DNA from: Algihabitans sp965233705
GTDB lineage: Bacteria > Pseudomonadota > Alphaproteobacteria > Kiloniellales > DSM-21159
Length of the DNA: 64,000 nucleotides
Direction: 5' to 3'
Assembly (NCBI GenBank): GCA_965233705.1
Contig: CBDDTF010000001.1
Location: 1,054,001 to 1,118,000, forward strand
The notes below the pieces were generated by a model. That model ran no database searches. It was not told the DNA's origin and worked only from the letters and a program-made list of their open reading frames with translations. Both the position numbers and the translations under genes were made by a program. Shown here one piece after another: positions 40,168 to 49,277 of this stretch; position 1 is the stretch's first letter, and each line of letters begins with the position of its first letter.

Positions 40168-40653
40168 CTACTCGGCGGCGTCCTCGTCGCGGCGCCAGCG
40201 GGCCGCGGCAGCGCTGTCGCTGTCGCGCGCCGCCACCCAGGCGGTCTCGCCGTCGCGCGTCTCCTCGACCTTCCAGAAGGGAGCCTGGGTCTTCAGCCAG
40301 TCGATCAGGAAGTGGCAGGCCTCGAAGGCCGCGGCGCGGTGCGGGCTGGCGCAGGCCACCAGCACGATCTGCTCGCCCGGCTCCATGCGGCCGTAGCGAT
40401 GCACGATCAGCGACGCCTCCAGCGGCCAGCGCGCCTGCGCCTCGGCCTCGATCCGCGCCAGCATCTTCTCGGTCATGCCGGGATAGTGCTCCAGCGTCAT
40501 CGCCGCCAGCCCGGCCTCCCCCGCGCCCGCCGGCGCCATGTCGCGCACCAGGCCGACAAAGGAGGTCAGGCCGCCGATGCGCGGGTTGCCGGCGGTCAGC
40601 GCCGCCAGCTCGGCGCCCAGGTCGAAATCTTCGCGCTGTACGCGGACGGCCAT
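40168..40653 (-). CDS. moaE: Molybdopterin synthase catalytic subunit
   Basis: MoaE, with MoaD thiocarboxylate, converts precursor Z to molybdopterin. The 161-residue protein has the family segments TSFVGLVRDM, LEHYPGMTEKML, IVHRYGRMEPGEQIVLVACAS, FEACHFLIDWLKTQAPFWKVE, which carries the catalytic lysines. It is the last gene of the pgsA-mobB-moeA-moaD-moaE group, 10 bases behind moaD. Confidence 0.95.
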   Translation of the reverse strand: MAVRVQREDFDLGAELAALTAGNPRIGGLTSFVGLVRDMAPAGAGEAGLAAMTLEHYPGMTEKMLARIEAEAQARWPLEASLIVHRYGRMEPGEQIVLVACASPHRAAAFEACHFLIDWLKTQAPFWKVEETRDGETAWVAARDSDSAAAARWRRDEDAAE

Positions 40654-40663
40654 GGCCTGCTCC

Positions 40664-40927
40664 TCAGCCGCCGGTCACCGGCGGGAACAATGCGACCTCG
40701 TCGCCCGGCTTCACCGGGTCGCCGGGCCGCGCGTAGTCCTGGTTCACCGCGACGCGGATGGCGTTGCGGTCGGCCAGCGCCTCGGCGAAGCCGCCGCCGC
40801 GCCCCTCCAGCCAGGTCAGCAGCCCGGCCACGGTGGTCACCTCCGCCGGCGGCTGCACCGTCTCCTCGGCGCAGCCCGTCTTCTGCTTGAGCCAGGCGAA
40901 GTAGAGCAGCTTCACGGACTCCGTCAC
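40664..40927 (-). CDS. moaD: Molybdopterin synthase sulfur carrier subunit
   Basis: The 87-residue ubiquitin-like protein starts with VKLLYFAWLKQKTG and ends FPPVTGG, whose terminal Gly-Gly is thiocarboxylated to supply sulfur. The start is GTG 40927, overlapping the moeA stop codon (GTGA), so translation is coupled. A longer open frame on this strand does not resemble the family. Confidence 0.92.
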   Translation of the reverse strand: MTESVKLLYFAWLKQKTGCAEETVQPPAEVTTVAGLLTWLEGRGGGFAEALADRNAIRVAVNQDYARPGDPVKPGDEVALFPPVTGG

Positions 40928-42198
40928 GGCGTCACCTCGCTGAAGGGAAGAAACTCGACGATCGCCCCCGGCTCCAGCCGGGTCAAGTCCTCCGGCAGCT
41001 CGACCAGGCCGTCGGCCTCGACCAGGGAGGAGAGGATGCCGGCGCCCTCGCGCGGGAACTTGCGCGCCAGCAGGCGGCCGTCGGGGCCGAGCGCCAGGCG
41101 CGCGCGCACCCACTCGCGGCGGTCCTTCTTCTTCTTGTGGTCGAAGTCGGCCGTCACGGCGAAGCGGTGCGGCGGCTCCGCGCGCCCGCCCATCAGGCGC
41201 AGGATCATCGGCCGCACCACGGCCAGGAAGGTGACCATGGAGGCGACCGGATTGCCCGGCAGCCCGACGAAGGGGGTGCGCCCCACCTGGCCCAGCGCGA
41301 TCGGCCGGCCCGGCTTGACCGCCAGCTTCCAGGCGTGCAGCCGCCCCTGGGCCTCGACCGCCGCCTTGACGTGATCCTCCTCGCCGGTGGACACGCCGCC
41401 GGAGGTGATCAGCAGGTCGTGCCGGCCCGCCGCCGCGCCCAGCGCCTCGGTCACCGCGTCGCGCCGGTCGGGCAGGATGCCCAGGTCCGCGACCCGGCAG
41501 CCCAGGCCGCGCAGCAGGGCGCCCACGGTGTAGCGGTTGGAGTCGTAGATGCGGCCGGGCTCCAGCGCCGCGCCGGGCTCGCACAGCTCGTCGCCGGTGG
41601 AAAAGAGCGCGACGGACAGCGGCCGCGAGACCGACAGCGACCTGCGGCCGGCCGCCGCGGCCAGGCCGACGTCCTGGGGCCGCAGCCGCTGGCCGGCCGA
41701 CAGCACCTGCGCGCCCGCCTGCACGTCCTCACCGGCCAGGCGGCGGTTGGCGCCGCGCTTGATGCCGGGGCGGATGATCACCGTGTCGCCCTCGGCCCGG
41801 CAGTCCTCCTGCATCATCACCGTGTCGGGCCCGCCCGCGCCCGCCGGCCCGTCCGGCATCAGCGCGCCGGTGAAGATACGGATCGCCTCGCCGCGGCCGG
41901 CGGGCCGGCCCAGCGGGTGGCCGGCGGCGGCCCGGCCGGTGACCGGCAGGCGCGTCTCCCCCTCCGGGTCCAGGTCGTCGAAGCAGACCGCGTAGCCGTC
42001 CACGGCGGAGTTGGTCTGACCGGGGATGGAGACGGCCGCGACCACCGCCTGGCGCAGCACCCGGCCCAGCGCCTCCGACAGCGCGACCGTCTCCGGCTCC
42101 GTCACCGTGTCGACCCGCGCCTCCAGCAGCGCCAGCGCCTCGTCCAGGCGCATCAGCCGCCCGCCGTGGGCGAAGCAGTCGTCGGTGAGCTGGGCCAT
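40924..42198 (-). CDS. moeA: Molybdopterin molybdenumtransferase
   Basis: MoeA inserts molybdate into adenylylated molybdopterin. The 424-residue protein has LSEALGRVLRQAVVA near the N-terminus, SAVDGYAV (domain III), IFTGALMPDGPAG, VMMQED, the MoaB-like domain with LFSTGDELCEPG, TSGGVSTGEEDHVK and GLPGNPVASMVTF, and a C-terminal beta domain. The start overlaps the mobB stop (TGATG). Confidence 0.95.
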   Translation of the reverse strand: MAQLTDDCFAHGGRLMRLDEALALLEARVDTVTEPETVALSEALGRVLRQAVVAAVSIPGQTNSAVDGYAVCFDDLDPEGETRLPVTGRAAAGHPLGRPAGRGEAIRIFTGALMPDGPAGAGGPDTVMMQEDCRAEGDTVIIRPGIKRGANRRLAGEDVQAGAQVLSAGQRLRPQDVGLAAAAGRRSLSVSRPLSVALFSTGDELCEPGAALEPGRIYDSNRYTVGALLRGLGCRVADLGILPDRRDAVTEALGAAAGRHDLLITSGGVSTGEEDHVKAAVEAQGRLHAWKLAVKPGRPIALGQVGRTPFVGLPGNPVASMVTFLAVVRPMILRLMGGRAEPPHRFAVTADFDHKKKKDRREWVRARLALGPDGRLLARKFPREGAGILSSLVEADGLVELPEDLTRLEPGAIVEFLPFSEVTP

Positions 42199-42719
42199 CA
42201 GGCGCTCTCCCGCCGGGCCGGCGCGGCCAGCCCGCAGTGGGCGACCACGAAGTCGGCCAGGGCTTCGACATCGTCCAGGTCGAGGCGGGGACGGTCGGTC
42301 TCCGCCACCGGCCCGTCGCTGGCCACCGCCACGATCTGGGGGTCGTCGGGCGCCAGCAGCGGCTTGCCCAAGGCGCGGCGGAACACCTCGATCTTGGGGT
42401 GCGGCTCGGTCTTGAAGCCCTCGATGATCAGCAGGTCGACCTCGCTCATATGCGCGGTCAGCTCGGCCGCCGTCGGCTCCGGCGCGCCGCGATGCTCGTG
42501 CATCAGCGCCCAGCGGTTGGCCGAGGTGACCAGCACCTCGGTGGCGCCGGCGGCGCGGTGCTCGTAGGAATCCTTGCCCGGTTTGTCGATGTCGAAGGCG
42601 TGATGCGCATGCTTCATGGTGGAGACGCGGTAGCCGCGCGCCACCAGCGCCGGGATCAGCTTGCAGACCAGGGTGGTCTTGCCGCTGCCGCTCCAACCTG
42701 CCAGGCCGATGATCTTCAT
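42198..42719 (-). CDS. mobB: Molybdopterin-guanine dinucleotide biosynthesis protein B
   Basis: The 173-residue GTPase has a P-loop AGWSGSGKTTLVCKLIP at the start and STMKHAHHAFDIDKPGKDSYEH, typical of MobB, with DLLIIEGFKTEPHPKIEV further on. It assists MobA in attaching GMP to the cofactor. ATG 42719 has GAGGT upstream. The cofactor form it serves, Mo-bis-MGD, would be used by DMSO-reductase-type enzymes elsewhere, whereas MsrP at 61177 uses Mo-MPT. Confidence 0.93.
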   Translation of the reverse strand: MKIIGLAGWSGSGKTTLVCKLIPALVARGYRVSTMKHAHHAFDIDKPGKDSYEHRAAGATEVLVTSANRWALMHEHRGAPEPTAAELTAHMSEVDLLIIEGFKTEPHPKIEVFRRALGKPLLAPDDPQIVAVASDGPVAETDRPRLDLDDVEALADFVVAHCGLAAPARRESA

Positions 42720-42831
42720 GTCACCTCGGTCTCGAGGGGCCGAAGCGCCCCTCTCTTCCGCTTGCACCGGGATGTAGGAATAGCGCCGGGGCGCACAAGT
42801 CAAGCACGCGGCGCCTGGGGCGATGCGGCGC

Positions 42832-43383
42832 TCAGCCGGCCTGCATGTGCTTGACGCCGCGCACCAGGTAGTCCCAGCCGGTGATCAGGGTCAGACCGGC
42901 GGCGGTCCACAGCAGCGCGTCGGCCGCCACCAGCAGCGCCAGCGGCAGCAGCGGCGCCAGGATCAGCAGCGACAGCGCGGCGAGCTGCGCGGCCGTCTTC
43001 CACTTGGCCAGGCGGCTGACCGGCATGGGCACGCTCAACTCCGCCAGGTACTCGCGCAGGCCGGAGACCAGGATCTCGCGGCAGAGGATGACGATGGCCG
43101 CGACCACCGCCGCGCCGGCGACGTCGCCGCTGGCGACCAGCATCACCACCACCGCGGCGACCAGCAGCTTGTCGGCGATGGGATCCAGGAAGCGCCCGAG
43201 CGGCGAGACCTCGCCGCGCGCCCGCGCCAGCTTGCCGTCGAGCCAGTCGGTGATCGCCGCCGCCACGAACAGGGCGAAGGCCGCCCAGCGCGCCGGGGCG
43301 GAGTCGAGATAGAGCAGCCCCACCACCGCCGGGATGGCGAGGATGCGGGCCAGGGTCAGGACGTTGGGCAGCGTGGTCAGCAT
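42832..43383 (-). CDS. pgsA: CDP-diacylglycerol-glycerol-3-phosphate 3-phosphatidyltransferase
   Basis: This inner-membrane enzyme makes phosphatidylglycerol phosphate. The 183-residue protein has the CDP-alcohol phosphotransferase signature DWLDGKLARARGEVSPLGRF followed by LDPIADK, with the invariant DGxxAR...GxxxDxxxD residues, and five to six membrane helices. It is upstream of the mobB group; 112 bp separate it from mobB. Confidence 0.94.
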   Translation of the reverse strand: MLTTLPNVLTLARILAIPAVVGLLYLDSAPARWAAFALFVAAAITDWLDGKLARARGEVSPLGRFLDPIADKLLVAAVVVMLVASGDVAGAAVVAAIVILCREILVSGLREYLAELSVPMPVSRLAKWKTAAQLAALSLLILAPLLPLALLVAADALLWTAAGLTLITGWDYLVRGVKHMQAG

Positions 43384-43469
43384 GGTTTCCCGGTCGCTTT
43401 CGCGCCCTTCTAGCATAGAGCGGCCCGCATGACAGGGGCGCGGCAGAGCAGCCCTTCCTTCCCGCGCGC

Positions 43470-43556
43470 GCAGGCTGCGGATCGGACGGACCCGCCGTGC
43501 GGCGGGTCCAGGCGCGGGCACGGGGCATGTGCACGGGGCATGTGCACGGGGCACGG
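43470..43556. repeat. Intergenic hairpin plus 13-bp tandem repeats
   Basis: In the 319-bp gap between pgsA and the DUF465-like gene, ggacccgcc-gtgc-ggcgggtcc (43487-43508) forms a strong hairpin resembling the core of the dispersed palindromes. Three units of gcacggggcatgt (last one changed) follow at 43518-43556. No gene is seen here. Confidence 0.65.
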
Positions 43557-43702
43557 GCACAAATCACCCTGCGGGAACGGCGCTGCGCCGCCGTCGTTGC
43601 CAGGGCAGGCCCCTTGCGTCTGGGGCCTGTTGCGCCGGCCCGGGAACCGGCCCCGAGCCGGCCTTCCCCGAGCCGGCCGGGCGCATGCGAAAGGAGGGCA
43701 CC

Positions 43703-43951
43703 ATGGCCGACAAACTTCAACATCTTCTGCAACGCCGGCCGGACCGTGCGGATGAGATCCGCGGCCTGGTGGAAGTCAGCCCGCAATTCCGCGCGCTGGT
43801 GGCGCGGCACCACGAGGTCTCGGAGGCCCTGCAGCGACTCGCCGCCGACGACGCCGACACGGCGCCGGAGGAGCGGACCAGGCTGGAACGCCAACGCGCC
43901 GACGTGGAGCAGGAGCTGGAGCTGGCGATGAGCGACCATCAGCGGATCTGA
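43703..43951 (+). CDS. Small coiled-coil protein, DUF465/YdcH-like
   Basis: The 82-residue protein is preceded by a strong AAGGAGGG. The segment VSPQFRALVARHHEVSEALQRL followed by a charged helix RTRLERQRADVEQELELAM matches the DUF465 pattern of two antiparallel helices. Function is unknown in the family. It is convergent with uvrC, 10 bases apart. Confidence 0.75.
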   Translation: MADKLQHLLQRRPDRADEIRGLVEVSPQFRALVARHHEVSEALQRLAADDADTAPEERTRLERQRADVEQELELAMSDHQRI

Positions 43952-43961
43952 GGCCGGCGGC

Positions 43962-45995
43962 TCAGGGCTGGCCGTGGAAGTGGTCGTAGATCTTCTTCGC
44001 CACGGTCTTGCTGATCCCCTCGACCGCCTCCAGGTCCGGCAGGCCGGCGCGCTGCACCGCGCGGGCCGAGCCGAAGTGCAGCAGCAGCGCCTTCTTGCGC
44101 TTGGCGCCGATGCCCGGCACCTCGTCGAGGGCCGAGGTCAGGCGGCTCTTGCTGCGGCCGCTGCGGTGGGCGCCGATGGCGAAGCGGTGGGCCTCGTCGC
44201 GCAGGCGCTGGATGAAGTAGAGGACCGGGTCGCGCGGCTGCAGCAGGATCGGCTCGCGGCCGGGCAGGAAGATGCGCTCGCGTCCGGCGTCGCGATCCGG
44301 GCCCTTGGCGACGCCGGCCAGTGCCACCCCCTCGATGCCCAGCTCGGCGAAGACCTCCAGCGCCACGTTGAGCTGCCCGCGCCCGCCGTCGATCAGCACG
44401 ATGTCCGGCCACTGCCCGCGGCTGCGGTCCGGGTCCTCCTTCTGGGCGCGGGAGAACCGGCGGGTCAGCACCTCGCGCATCATCGCGTAGTCGTCGCCCG
44501 CCGCCGCCGCGTCGCGGATCGCGAACTTGCGGTAGGCGGTCTTGCGGAAGCCCTCGGGCCCGGCGACGATCATCGCGCCGTAGGCGTTGGTGCCGCCGAT
44601 GTGGCTGTTGTCGTAGACCTCGACCCGCTCGGGCTCGCCCTCGCCTCCCACCAGCTCGCTCAGGCCCGCCAGCAGCTTGCGCTGGGCCGAGCTTTCCGCC
44701 AGGCGGCGGGCGAGCTCCTCGCGGGCGTTGCTCAGCGCCTGCTCGACCAGCTTGCGCTTGGCGCCGCGCTGCGGCACCGCCAGCTCGATCTTGCGCTCGG
44801 CCCGCTGGCCCAGCGCCTCGGCGATCAGCGCCTGCTCGGCCAGGCCGTGGCTCAGCAGCACCAGACGGGGCACCGGCTTGTTGTCGTAGAACTGGGCGAC
44901 GAAGGCGGCGAGCACCTCCTCCGGCCCCAGCAGCTTGTCGTGGCTGGGGAAGTAGGCGCGGTTGCCGTAGTTGCGGCCGGCCCGGAAGAAGAAGACCTGG
45001 ACGCAGGTCTGCCCCGCCTCCTGGTGGGCGACGATGACGTCGGCGTCCTCGACCCCCTCCACGTTGATGTCCTGGTGCGACTGGATGTGCGCCAGGGCGC
45101 GGATGCGGTCGCGGTAGCGCGCCGCCGCCTCGAAATCCAGCCGCTCGGCCGCGGCCTGCATCTGCCCGGCCAGCTCCTCCTGCACCCGGCTCGAGCGGCC
45201 CGACAGGAAATCCAGGGCGTCGCGCACCAGCGCCGCGTACTCGCCCTGGTCGACCCGGCCGACGCAAGGCGCCGAGCAGCGCTTGATCTGATAGAGCAGG
45301 CAGGGCCGCGTGCGCTGGCTGAACACCGCGTCGGAGCAGGAGCGCAGCAGGAAGGCCTTCTCCAGCGCGGTCACCGTGCGGTTGACCGCGCCGGCCGAGG
45401 CGAAGGGCCCGAAGTAGCGGCCCTCGCGGTCCTGGCTGCCCCGGTGCTTGGCGATCTGGGGATAGGCGTGGTCGCCGGTGATCAGGATGTAGGGGAAGGA
45501 CTTGTCGTCGCGCAGGAGCACGTTGTAGCGCGGCATGAAGCGCTTGATGAGGTTCGATTCCAGCAGCAGCGCCTCGACCTCGGTGTGGGTCGTGGTCACC
45601 TCCAGCGCCGCCGTCTCGGCCACCATGCGCTGCAGCCGGCGGGGCAGCTTGGAGAGCTGGGTGTAGTTGGTCACCCGCCGCTTCAGGTTGCGCGCCTTAC
45701 CGACGTAGAGCACCTCGCCGCGGGCGTTGAGCATGCGGTAGACGCCCGGCCCGCCGGGCAGCGTCCGCACCGCCCGGACCAGCACCTCGACTCCCTCGCC
45801 GAGCCCGCCGTCCACCTTGCGCGCCAGCGCGTCCGCGCCGCCGGTGGGCGCGTCGTAGGCCGCCGGCTCTTCGCGCAGGCCCGGCAGACCGGCCGGCGTC
45901 GGCGCCTCGCGATAGACCGAGGGCTCCTGCGGAGCGCGCTTGCCGCCCAGGCTGGGGTCCTTGGCCGAACGCTGCTTGCCTGTGCTCTTCACCAT
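43962..45995 (-). CDS. uvrC: Excinuclease ABC subunit C
   Basis: UvrC makes both incisions around a lesion in nucleotide excision repair. The 677-residue protein has a GIY-YIG domain near 78-155 (GVYRMLNARGEVLYVGKARNL), a UVR coiled-coil motif at about 260, the RNase H-like 5' nuclease (EVYDNSHIGGTNAYGAMIV, VLIDGGRGQLNVA) and C-terminal helix-hairpin-helix motifs (LDEVPGIGAKRKKALLLHFG). An N-terminal extension of about 60 polar residues is longer than in enterobacteria. Confidence 0.95.
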   Translation of the reverse strand: MVKSTGKQRSAKDPSLGGKRAPQEPSVYREAPTPAGLPGLREEPAAYDAPTGGADALARKVDGGLGEGVEVLVRAVRTLPGGPGVYRMLNARGEVLYVGKARNLKRRVTNYTQLSKLPRRLQRMVAETAALEVTTTHTEVEALLLESNLIKRFMPRYNVLLRDDKSFPYILITGDHAYPQIAKHRGSQDREGRYFGPFASAGAVNRTVTALEKAFLLRSCSDAVFSQRTRPCLLYQIKRCSAPCVGRVDQGEYAALVRDALDFLSGRSSRVQEELAGQMQAAAERLDFEAAARYRDRIRALAHIQSHQDINVEGVEDADVIVAHQEAGQTCVQVFFFRAGRNYGNRAYFPSHDKLLGPEEVLAAFVAQFYDNKPVPRLVLLSHGLAEQALIAEALGQRAERKIELAVPQRGAKRKLVEQALSNAREELARRLAESSAQRKLLAGLSELVGGEGEPERVEVYDNSHIGGTNAYGAMIVAGPEGFRKTAYRKFAIRDAAAAGDDYAMMREVLTRRFSRAQKEDPDRSRGQWPDIVLIDGGRGQLNVALEVFAELGIEGVALAGVAKGPDRDAGRERIFLPGREPILLQPRDPVLYFIQRLRDEAHRFAIGAHRSGRSKSRLTSALDEVPGIGAKRKKALLLHFGSARAVQRAGLPDLEAVEGISKTVAKKIYDHFHGQP

Positions 45996-46524
45996 GCCGA
46001 AAGACGATGCCTTCCCTGCCGCTTGACCTCACCGCTCCCCGACCTCACCGGCGCGTGGCGCGACTCGCCCTTGCCGTGCGGCCGCCCCCGCGACGGTCGG
46101 CGGCGACTGTCAGCGGCGGCGCCGTGCAGGTCAAATAGGCAGGCTTTCGCCGCTTGACAAAAAGCGAACCTGGTGCGCCCGAAGGGCTTTACCGAGCTGT
46201 CCACGGAATCTGTGGATAAGTCTGTTGGCAAAGTCGGCGCCCGAGGGGTTGAGGTAAGGGAAACTGCGGCCTTTCATACATTGCCTGTTTTTTGGGCAGA
46301 GATATAACCCTTTGATTTTCCAGAATTCCTATTCGCGGGTCCGAAAGAAAAGTGTCACTGATCGCCTCTTGCAAAGCCTGTGGTGGCGCCTTCGCCGCGC
46401 GCGGCGACCTGTGAACAATTTCCCTTAACCGACCGCCGCATACCCGGCCGGGCCGGGCTGAGGAAAGCTTCGAAAGCACCGGGGCTTAGGCGGCCTTTCG
46501 CGCGCTCGGCCTCAGCCTTCGCGC
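45996..46524. other. AT-rich intergenic region with a DnaA-type box
   Basis: This 529-bp gap separates folB from uvrC, both on the minus strand. Its middle (46150-46340) is much richer in A and T than the chromosome and contains TGTGGATAA (46211-46219), the complement of the consensus DnaA box TTATCCACA. A nearby tgtccacgg gives partial dyad symmetry, and a looser tgtgaacaa lies near 46410. I see no tRNA, rRNA or convincing protein gene; a 96-codon frame is not supported. Confidence 0.5.
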
Positions 46525-47085
46525 CTAAGTTGGCGGTGCCGCCCGGCGCCGTCTGGACAGGTTGATGCCGATGCCGCTGGCGGCGCGGTCCAGGTCGAGC
46601 TTGCGGATGGACACGCTGGCCGCCCCGATCCGCGGGTCCGCCAGGCAGGTGGCCAGGATGCGGTCGCCCAGGGTCTCCAGCAGGTGGGCGTCGTTCTCGG
46701 CGCAGACCTGCTTGACCCGCTCCACCACCGCGCCGTAGTCGACCACCTTGGCAAAGTCGTCGTCGAAGGCCGCCGGCGGCTCCGCCTCCAGCTCGAGGTC
46801 GAGGCGCAGGCGCTGGGCCCGGTCGCGCTCGCCGGGATAGACGCCGATGACGCAGTTCACCTCCAGGGCGGTGACCAGCAGCGTCAGGGCCGTTTCGAAG
46901 CCCGCGTCCGGCTCGCCCGCCCCCGACTGACCTGGACCCGACCGGCCCGCACCCGACTGACCCGCACACGACTGGCCTGACGCCGAGTCGCGCGCAACCG
47001 TGTCGCCGGGGCCAGGGGCGGGGCTGGCGGCGCGGCCAGGGCTGGCGGCGCCTGGCCTCGAGGGACTGGGGGAGCTGTCGTCCAT
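46525..47085 (-). CDS. folB: Dihydroneopterin aldolase
   Basis: FolB cleaves dihydroneopterin in folate biosynthesis. The catalytic core (about 75-180) has VNCVIGVYPGERDRAQRLRLDLE, DYGAVVERVKQVC and LLETLGDRILATCLADPRI with VSIRKLDLDRAASGIGINL. The first 60 residues are Gly/Ser/Pro-rich and include four 15-bp coding repeats (46918-46977). The family usually starts near residue 65, so the true start could be internal, but no good codon is obvious. It directly follows an SDR gene resembling FolM. Confidence 0.88.
   Translation of the reverse strand: MDDSSPSPSRPGAASPGRAASPAPGPGDTVARDSASGQSCAGQSGAGRSGPGQSGAGEPDAGFETALTLLVTALEVNCVIGVYPGERDRAQRLRLDLELEAEPPAAFDDDFAKVVDYGAVVERVKQVCAENDAHLLETLGDRILATCLADPRIGAASVSIRKLDLDRAASGIGINLSRRRRAAPPT
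46918..46977. repeat. 15-bp tandem repeat in the folB leader region, four units
   Basis: Four imperfect units of cgcacccgactgacc type. As coding sequence on the minus strand they give a G-[QR]-S-x-x pattern before the FolB domain. Confidence 0.8.
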
Positions 47086-47148
47086 CCTACTCCGGACGCT
47101 CAGGGGCGGCGGGCCGGGTCGCCAAGGGCGCGCGCGCCGGACCGGCGA

Positions 47149-47937
47149 TCAGGCGAAGTGGTCGGGAGCGGCCTTCGGCTGAGCCCAGCCCAGATGCTGG
47201 CCGCCATCCAGGGCCAACATTTGCCCGGTCATGGCGCGGGCCGCAAGAAGGAAGCGCACCGCCTGGGCGATCTCCTCCGGCGTGGTGCCGCGCTGCAGCG
47301 GCATGGCCTGCCACTGACGGTCGAACTGGGCGTCCGACTGGTGGGTGCTCGGCAGGGTCGGCCCCGGGCCGATGGCGTTGACCCGGATGCGCGGCGCCAG
47401 GGCCAGCGCCAGGCTGCGGGTCAGGGTCCAGAGCCCGGACTTGGCGACGGTATAGCTGACGAAATAGGGCGTCAGGTTCCAGACCCGCTGGTCCAGCAGG
47501 TTGATCACGCCGCCCTCCGCGTCGTCCGGCAACTGCTGCGCGAACGCCTGGGTCAGCACGAAGGGCGCGCGCAGGTTCGGTTCGAGATGATGGTCCCAGG
47601 ATTCGCGCGTGGCCGTCCCCACCGTGTCCATCTCGAAGGTCGAGGCGTTGTTGACCAGCACGCCGAGCGGGCCGACGGCCTCGGCCGCGCGGGCGACCAG
47701 CCCCGCCACCTCCGCCTCGCGGGCGAGGTCGGCCTGCAGCGTCGCCGCCCGTCCGCCGGCGTCGCGGATCTCGGCGGCGACCGCTTCGGCCGCCTCGGCC
47801 GAGCGGTTGTAGTGAACCGCCACGGCGCAGCCGGCCTGGCCCAGCGAGCGGGCGATGGCGCGGCCGATACGTTTGCCGGCGCCGGTGACCAGCGCGGCCT
47901 TGGGCAGGGCGTCGGGCAGGGAAAGCGCGTCGGACAT
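47149..47937 (-). CDS. Short-chain dehydrogenase/reductase, FolM/pteridine reductase-like
   Basis: The 262-residue SDR has the NAD(P) motif TGAGKRIGRAIARSLG, NNASTFEMDT, the catalytic Tyr and Lys in YTVAKSGLW, and the segment RVNAIGPGPTLPS. The Arg in KRIG suggests NADPH. The placement 63 bases upstream of folB and the motifs NNAS and GPGPTLPS match FolM/PTR1-type dihydrofolate or dihydromonapterin reductases. ATG 47937 is the likely start; the longer frame to 47991 is possible. Confidence 0.85.
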   Translation of the reverse strand: MSDALSLPDALPKAALVTGAGKRIGRAIARSLGQAGCAVAVHYNRSAEAAEAVAAEIRDAGGRAATLQADLAREAEVAGLVARAAEAVGPLGVLVNNASTFEMDTVGTATRESWDHHLEPNLRAPFVLTQAFAQQLPDDAEGGVINLLDQRVWNLTPYFVSYTVAKSGLWTLTRSLALALAPRIRVNAIGPGPTLPSTHQSDAQFDRQWQAMPLQRGTTPEEIAQAVRFLLAARAMTGQMLALDGGQHLGWAQPKAAPDHFA

Positions 47938-48012
47938 GCGGAACCTGGAGAGGGTTTCGGGGGAGGCGGACGGTGAGCCGGGGTCAGCCAAAGCGCGCCC
48001 GGCGCCGCGCGG

Positions 48013-49017
48013 TCACGGGGCCAGCGCCGCCAGCGGCCGCACCTCGCCTTGCGCCACCTTCGCCGCGCCGGGATCGAACTGCACGGCAATGAAGATGCCG
48101 TAGATCAGCAGGAAGACAAGGGCCAGGCCGCGTCCGATCGCCCGTCCGGAGACCAGCACCGCCATCAGCAGCACCGTGGCGCCCAGCATCACCCAGATGT
48201 CGAAGGCCAGCAGCTCCGGGGAGAACTGGAAGGGCGCGACCAGCGCCAGCACGCCGAGGATGCCGAGCACGTTGAAGATGTTGGAGCCGACGATGTTGCC
48301 GATGGCGACGTCGGCGTGGCGGCGCAGGGCGGCGACCACGGCGGTCGCCAGCTCCGGCAGCGAGGTGCCGAAGGCCACCAGGGTCAGCCCGATCACCGCG
48401 TCGGACACGCCCACGGCCTGGGCGATCGCGATGGCGCCGTCGATCAGCAGCTCCGAACCGACCACCAGGCCGAGGGTGCCGCCCGCGACCAGCCCGAGGG
48501 CGGGCAGCCAGGCGTCCGGCGCCGCCTCCAGCGCCTCGGCCGCCTCGCCGTCGGGCGCGGTGACGCCCTGGCGGCGCTCGACCAGGTAGCTGCGCAGGAT
48601 GTAGGCGCCCAGCAGGAACAGGAAGATCAGGCCGTGCGGCCAGAACAGCGTGCCGACGAAGGCAAGCAGGATCATCACCAGCGTCGCCCCGGTCATCACG
48701 CTGCCGTCGCGCCAGGCCAGGCTGCGCGGCGGGTGCATCACCTGAATCATCGCCGCGGCGCCGACGATCAGCAGGATGTTGGCGATGTTGGAGCCGATCA
48801 CGTTGCCGACGCCGATGCTCGGGCGGCCCTCCAGCCCCGCCGCCAGGGTCACCACCAGCTCCGGCATGGAGGTGGCGAAGGCGACCACGGTCAGGCCGAT
48901 CAGCAGCGGCGACAGACCGAGCAGGCGAGCCAGGCCGACGGCCCCGCGCAGCAGCAACTCGCCGCCCAGCACCAGCAGCGCCAGACCGCCCAGAACGTAG
49001 AGGCTGTCGATCAACAT
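48013..49017 (-). CDS. Calcium/sodium antiporter (YrbG family)
   Basis: The 334-residue membrane protein has ten predicted helices in two inverted halves, each with an alpha-repeat: LTVVAFATSMPELVVTL plus GNVIGSNIANILLIVG, and LTLVAFGTSLPELATAV plus GNIVGSNIFNVLGILG. The Glu in both PEL motifs binds the cation. It exchanges Ca2+ for Na+ or H+ across the inner membrane. Monocistronic; the SDR gene lies just behind it. Confidence 0.93.
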   Translation of the reverse strand: MLIDSLYVLGGLALLVLGGELLLRGAVGLARLLGLSPLLIGLTVVAFATSMPELVVTLAAGLEGRPSIGVGNVIGSNIANILLIVGAAAMIQVMHPPRSLAWRDGSVMTGATLVMILLAFVGTLFWPHGLIFLFLLGAYILRSYLVERRQGVTAPDGEAAEALEAAPDAWLPALGLVAGGTLGLVVGSELLIDGAIAIAQAVGVSDAVIGLTLVAFGTSLPELATAVVAALRRHADVAIGNIVGSNIFNVLGILGVLALVAPFQFSPELLAFDIWVMLGATVLLMAVLVSGRAIGRGLALVFLLIYGIFIAVQFDPGAAKVAQGEVRPLAALAP

Positions 49018-49277
49018 GCCGTCGGCCCGTGCGGCGCTGGGAGGCTGGTCGGGATCTGCGCGGGGGGAAGTGGGATCATGCCTTGACCGACTGCGGGTTC
49101 ATTTGGCCAGGTCCAGGCACACGGGGACCGGCGGCGCGCCTTGACGGACCCCTCCCCCACGACGCGGCCGGATCTTGCGTGCGGCCCTGCCTCTTGGCGC
49201 ATTACATGCGGGCGGACCCGGGCGAATTCAACTGCTTGTCCGCGGTTCGCGCGGCCCGCGGCGCGCCGCGGGCGGCC

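Noticed and set aside
46150..46440. Replication origin call
   Set aside because: Only one perfect DnaA box was found, with no dnaA, parAB, hemE or gid neighbours. It stays as an open observation.
46189..46479. 96-codon minus-strand frame in the AT-rich gap
   Set aside because: It has no ribosome-binding site or recognisable domain, and its composition changes midway. Kept only as intergenic.
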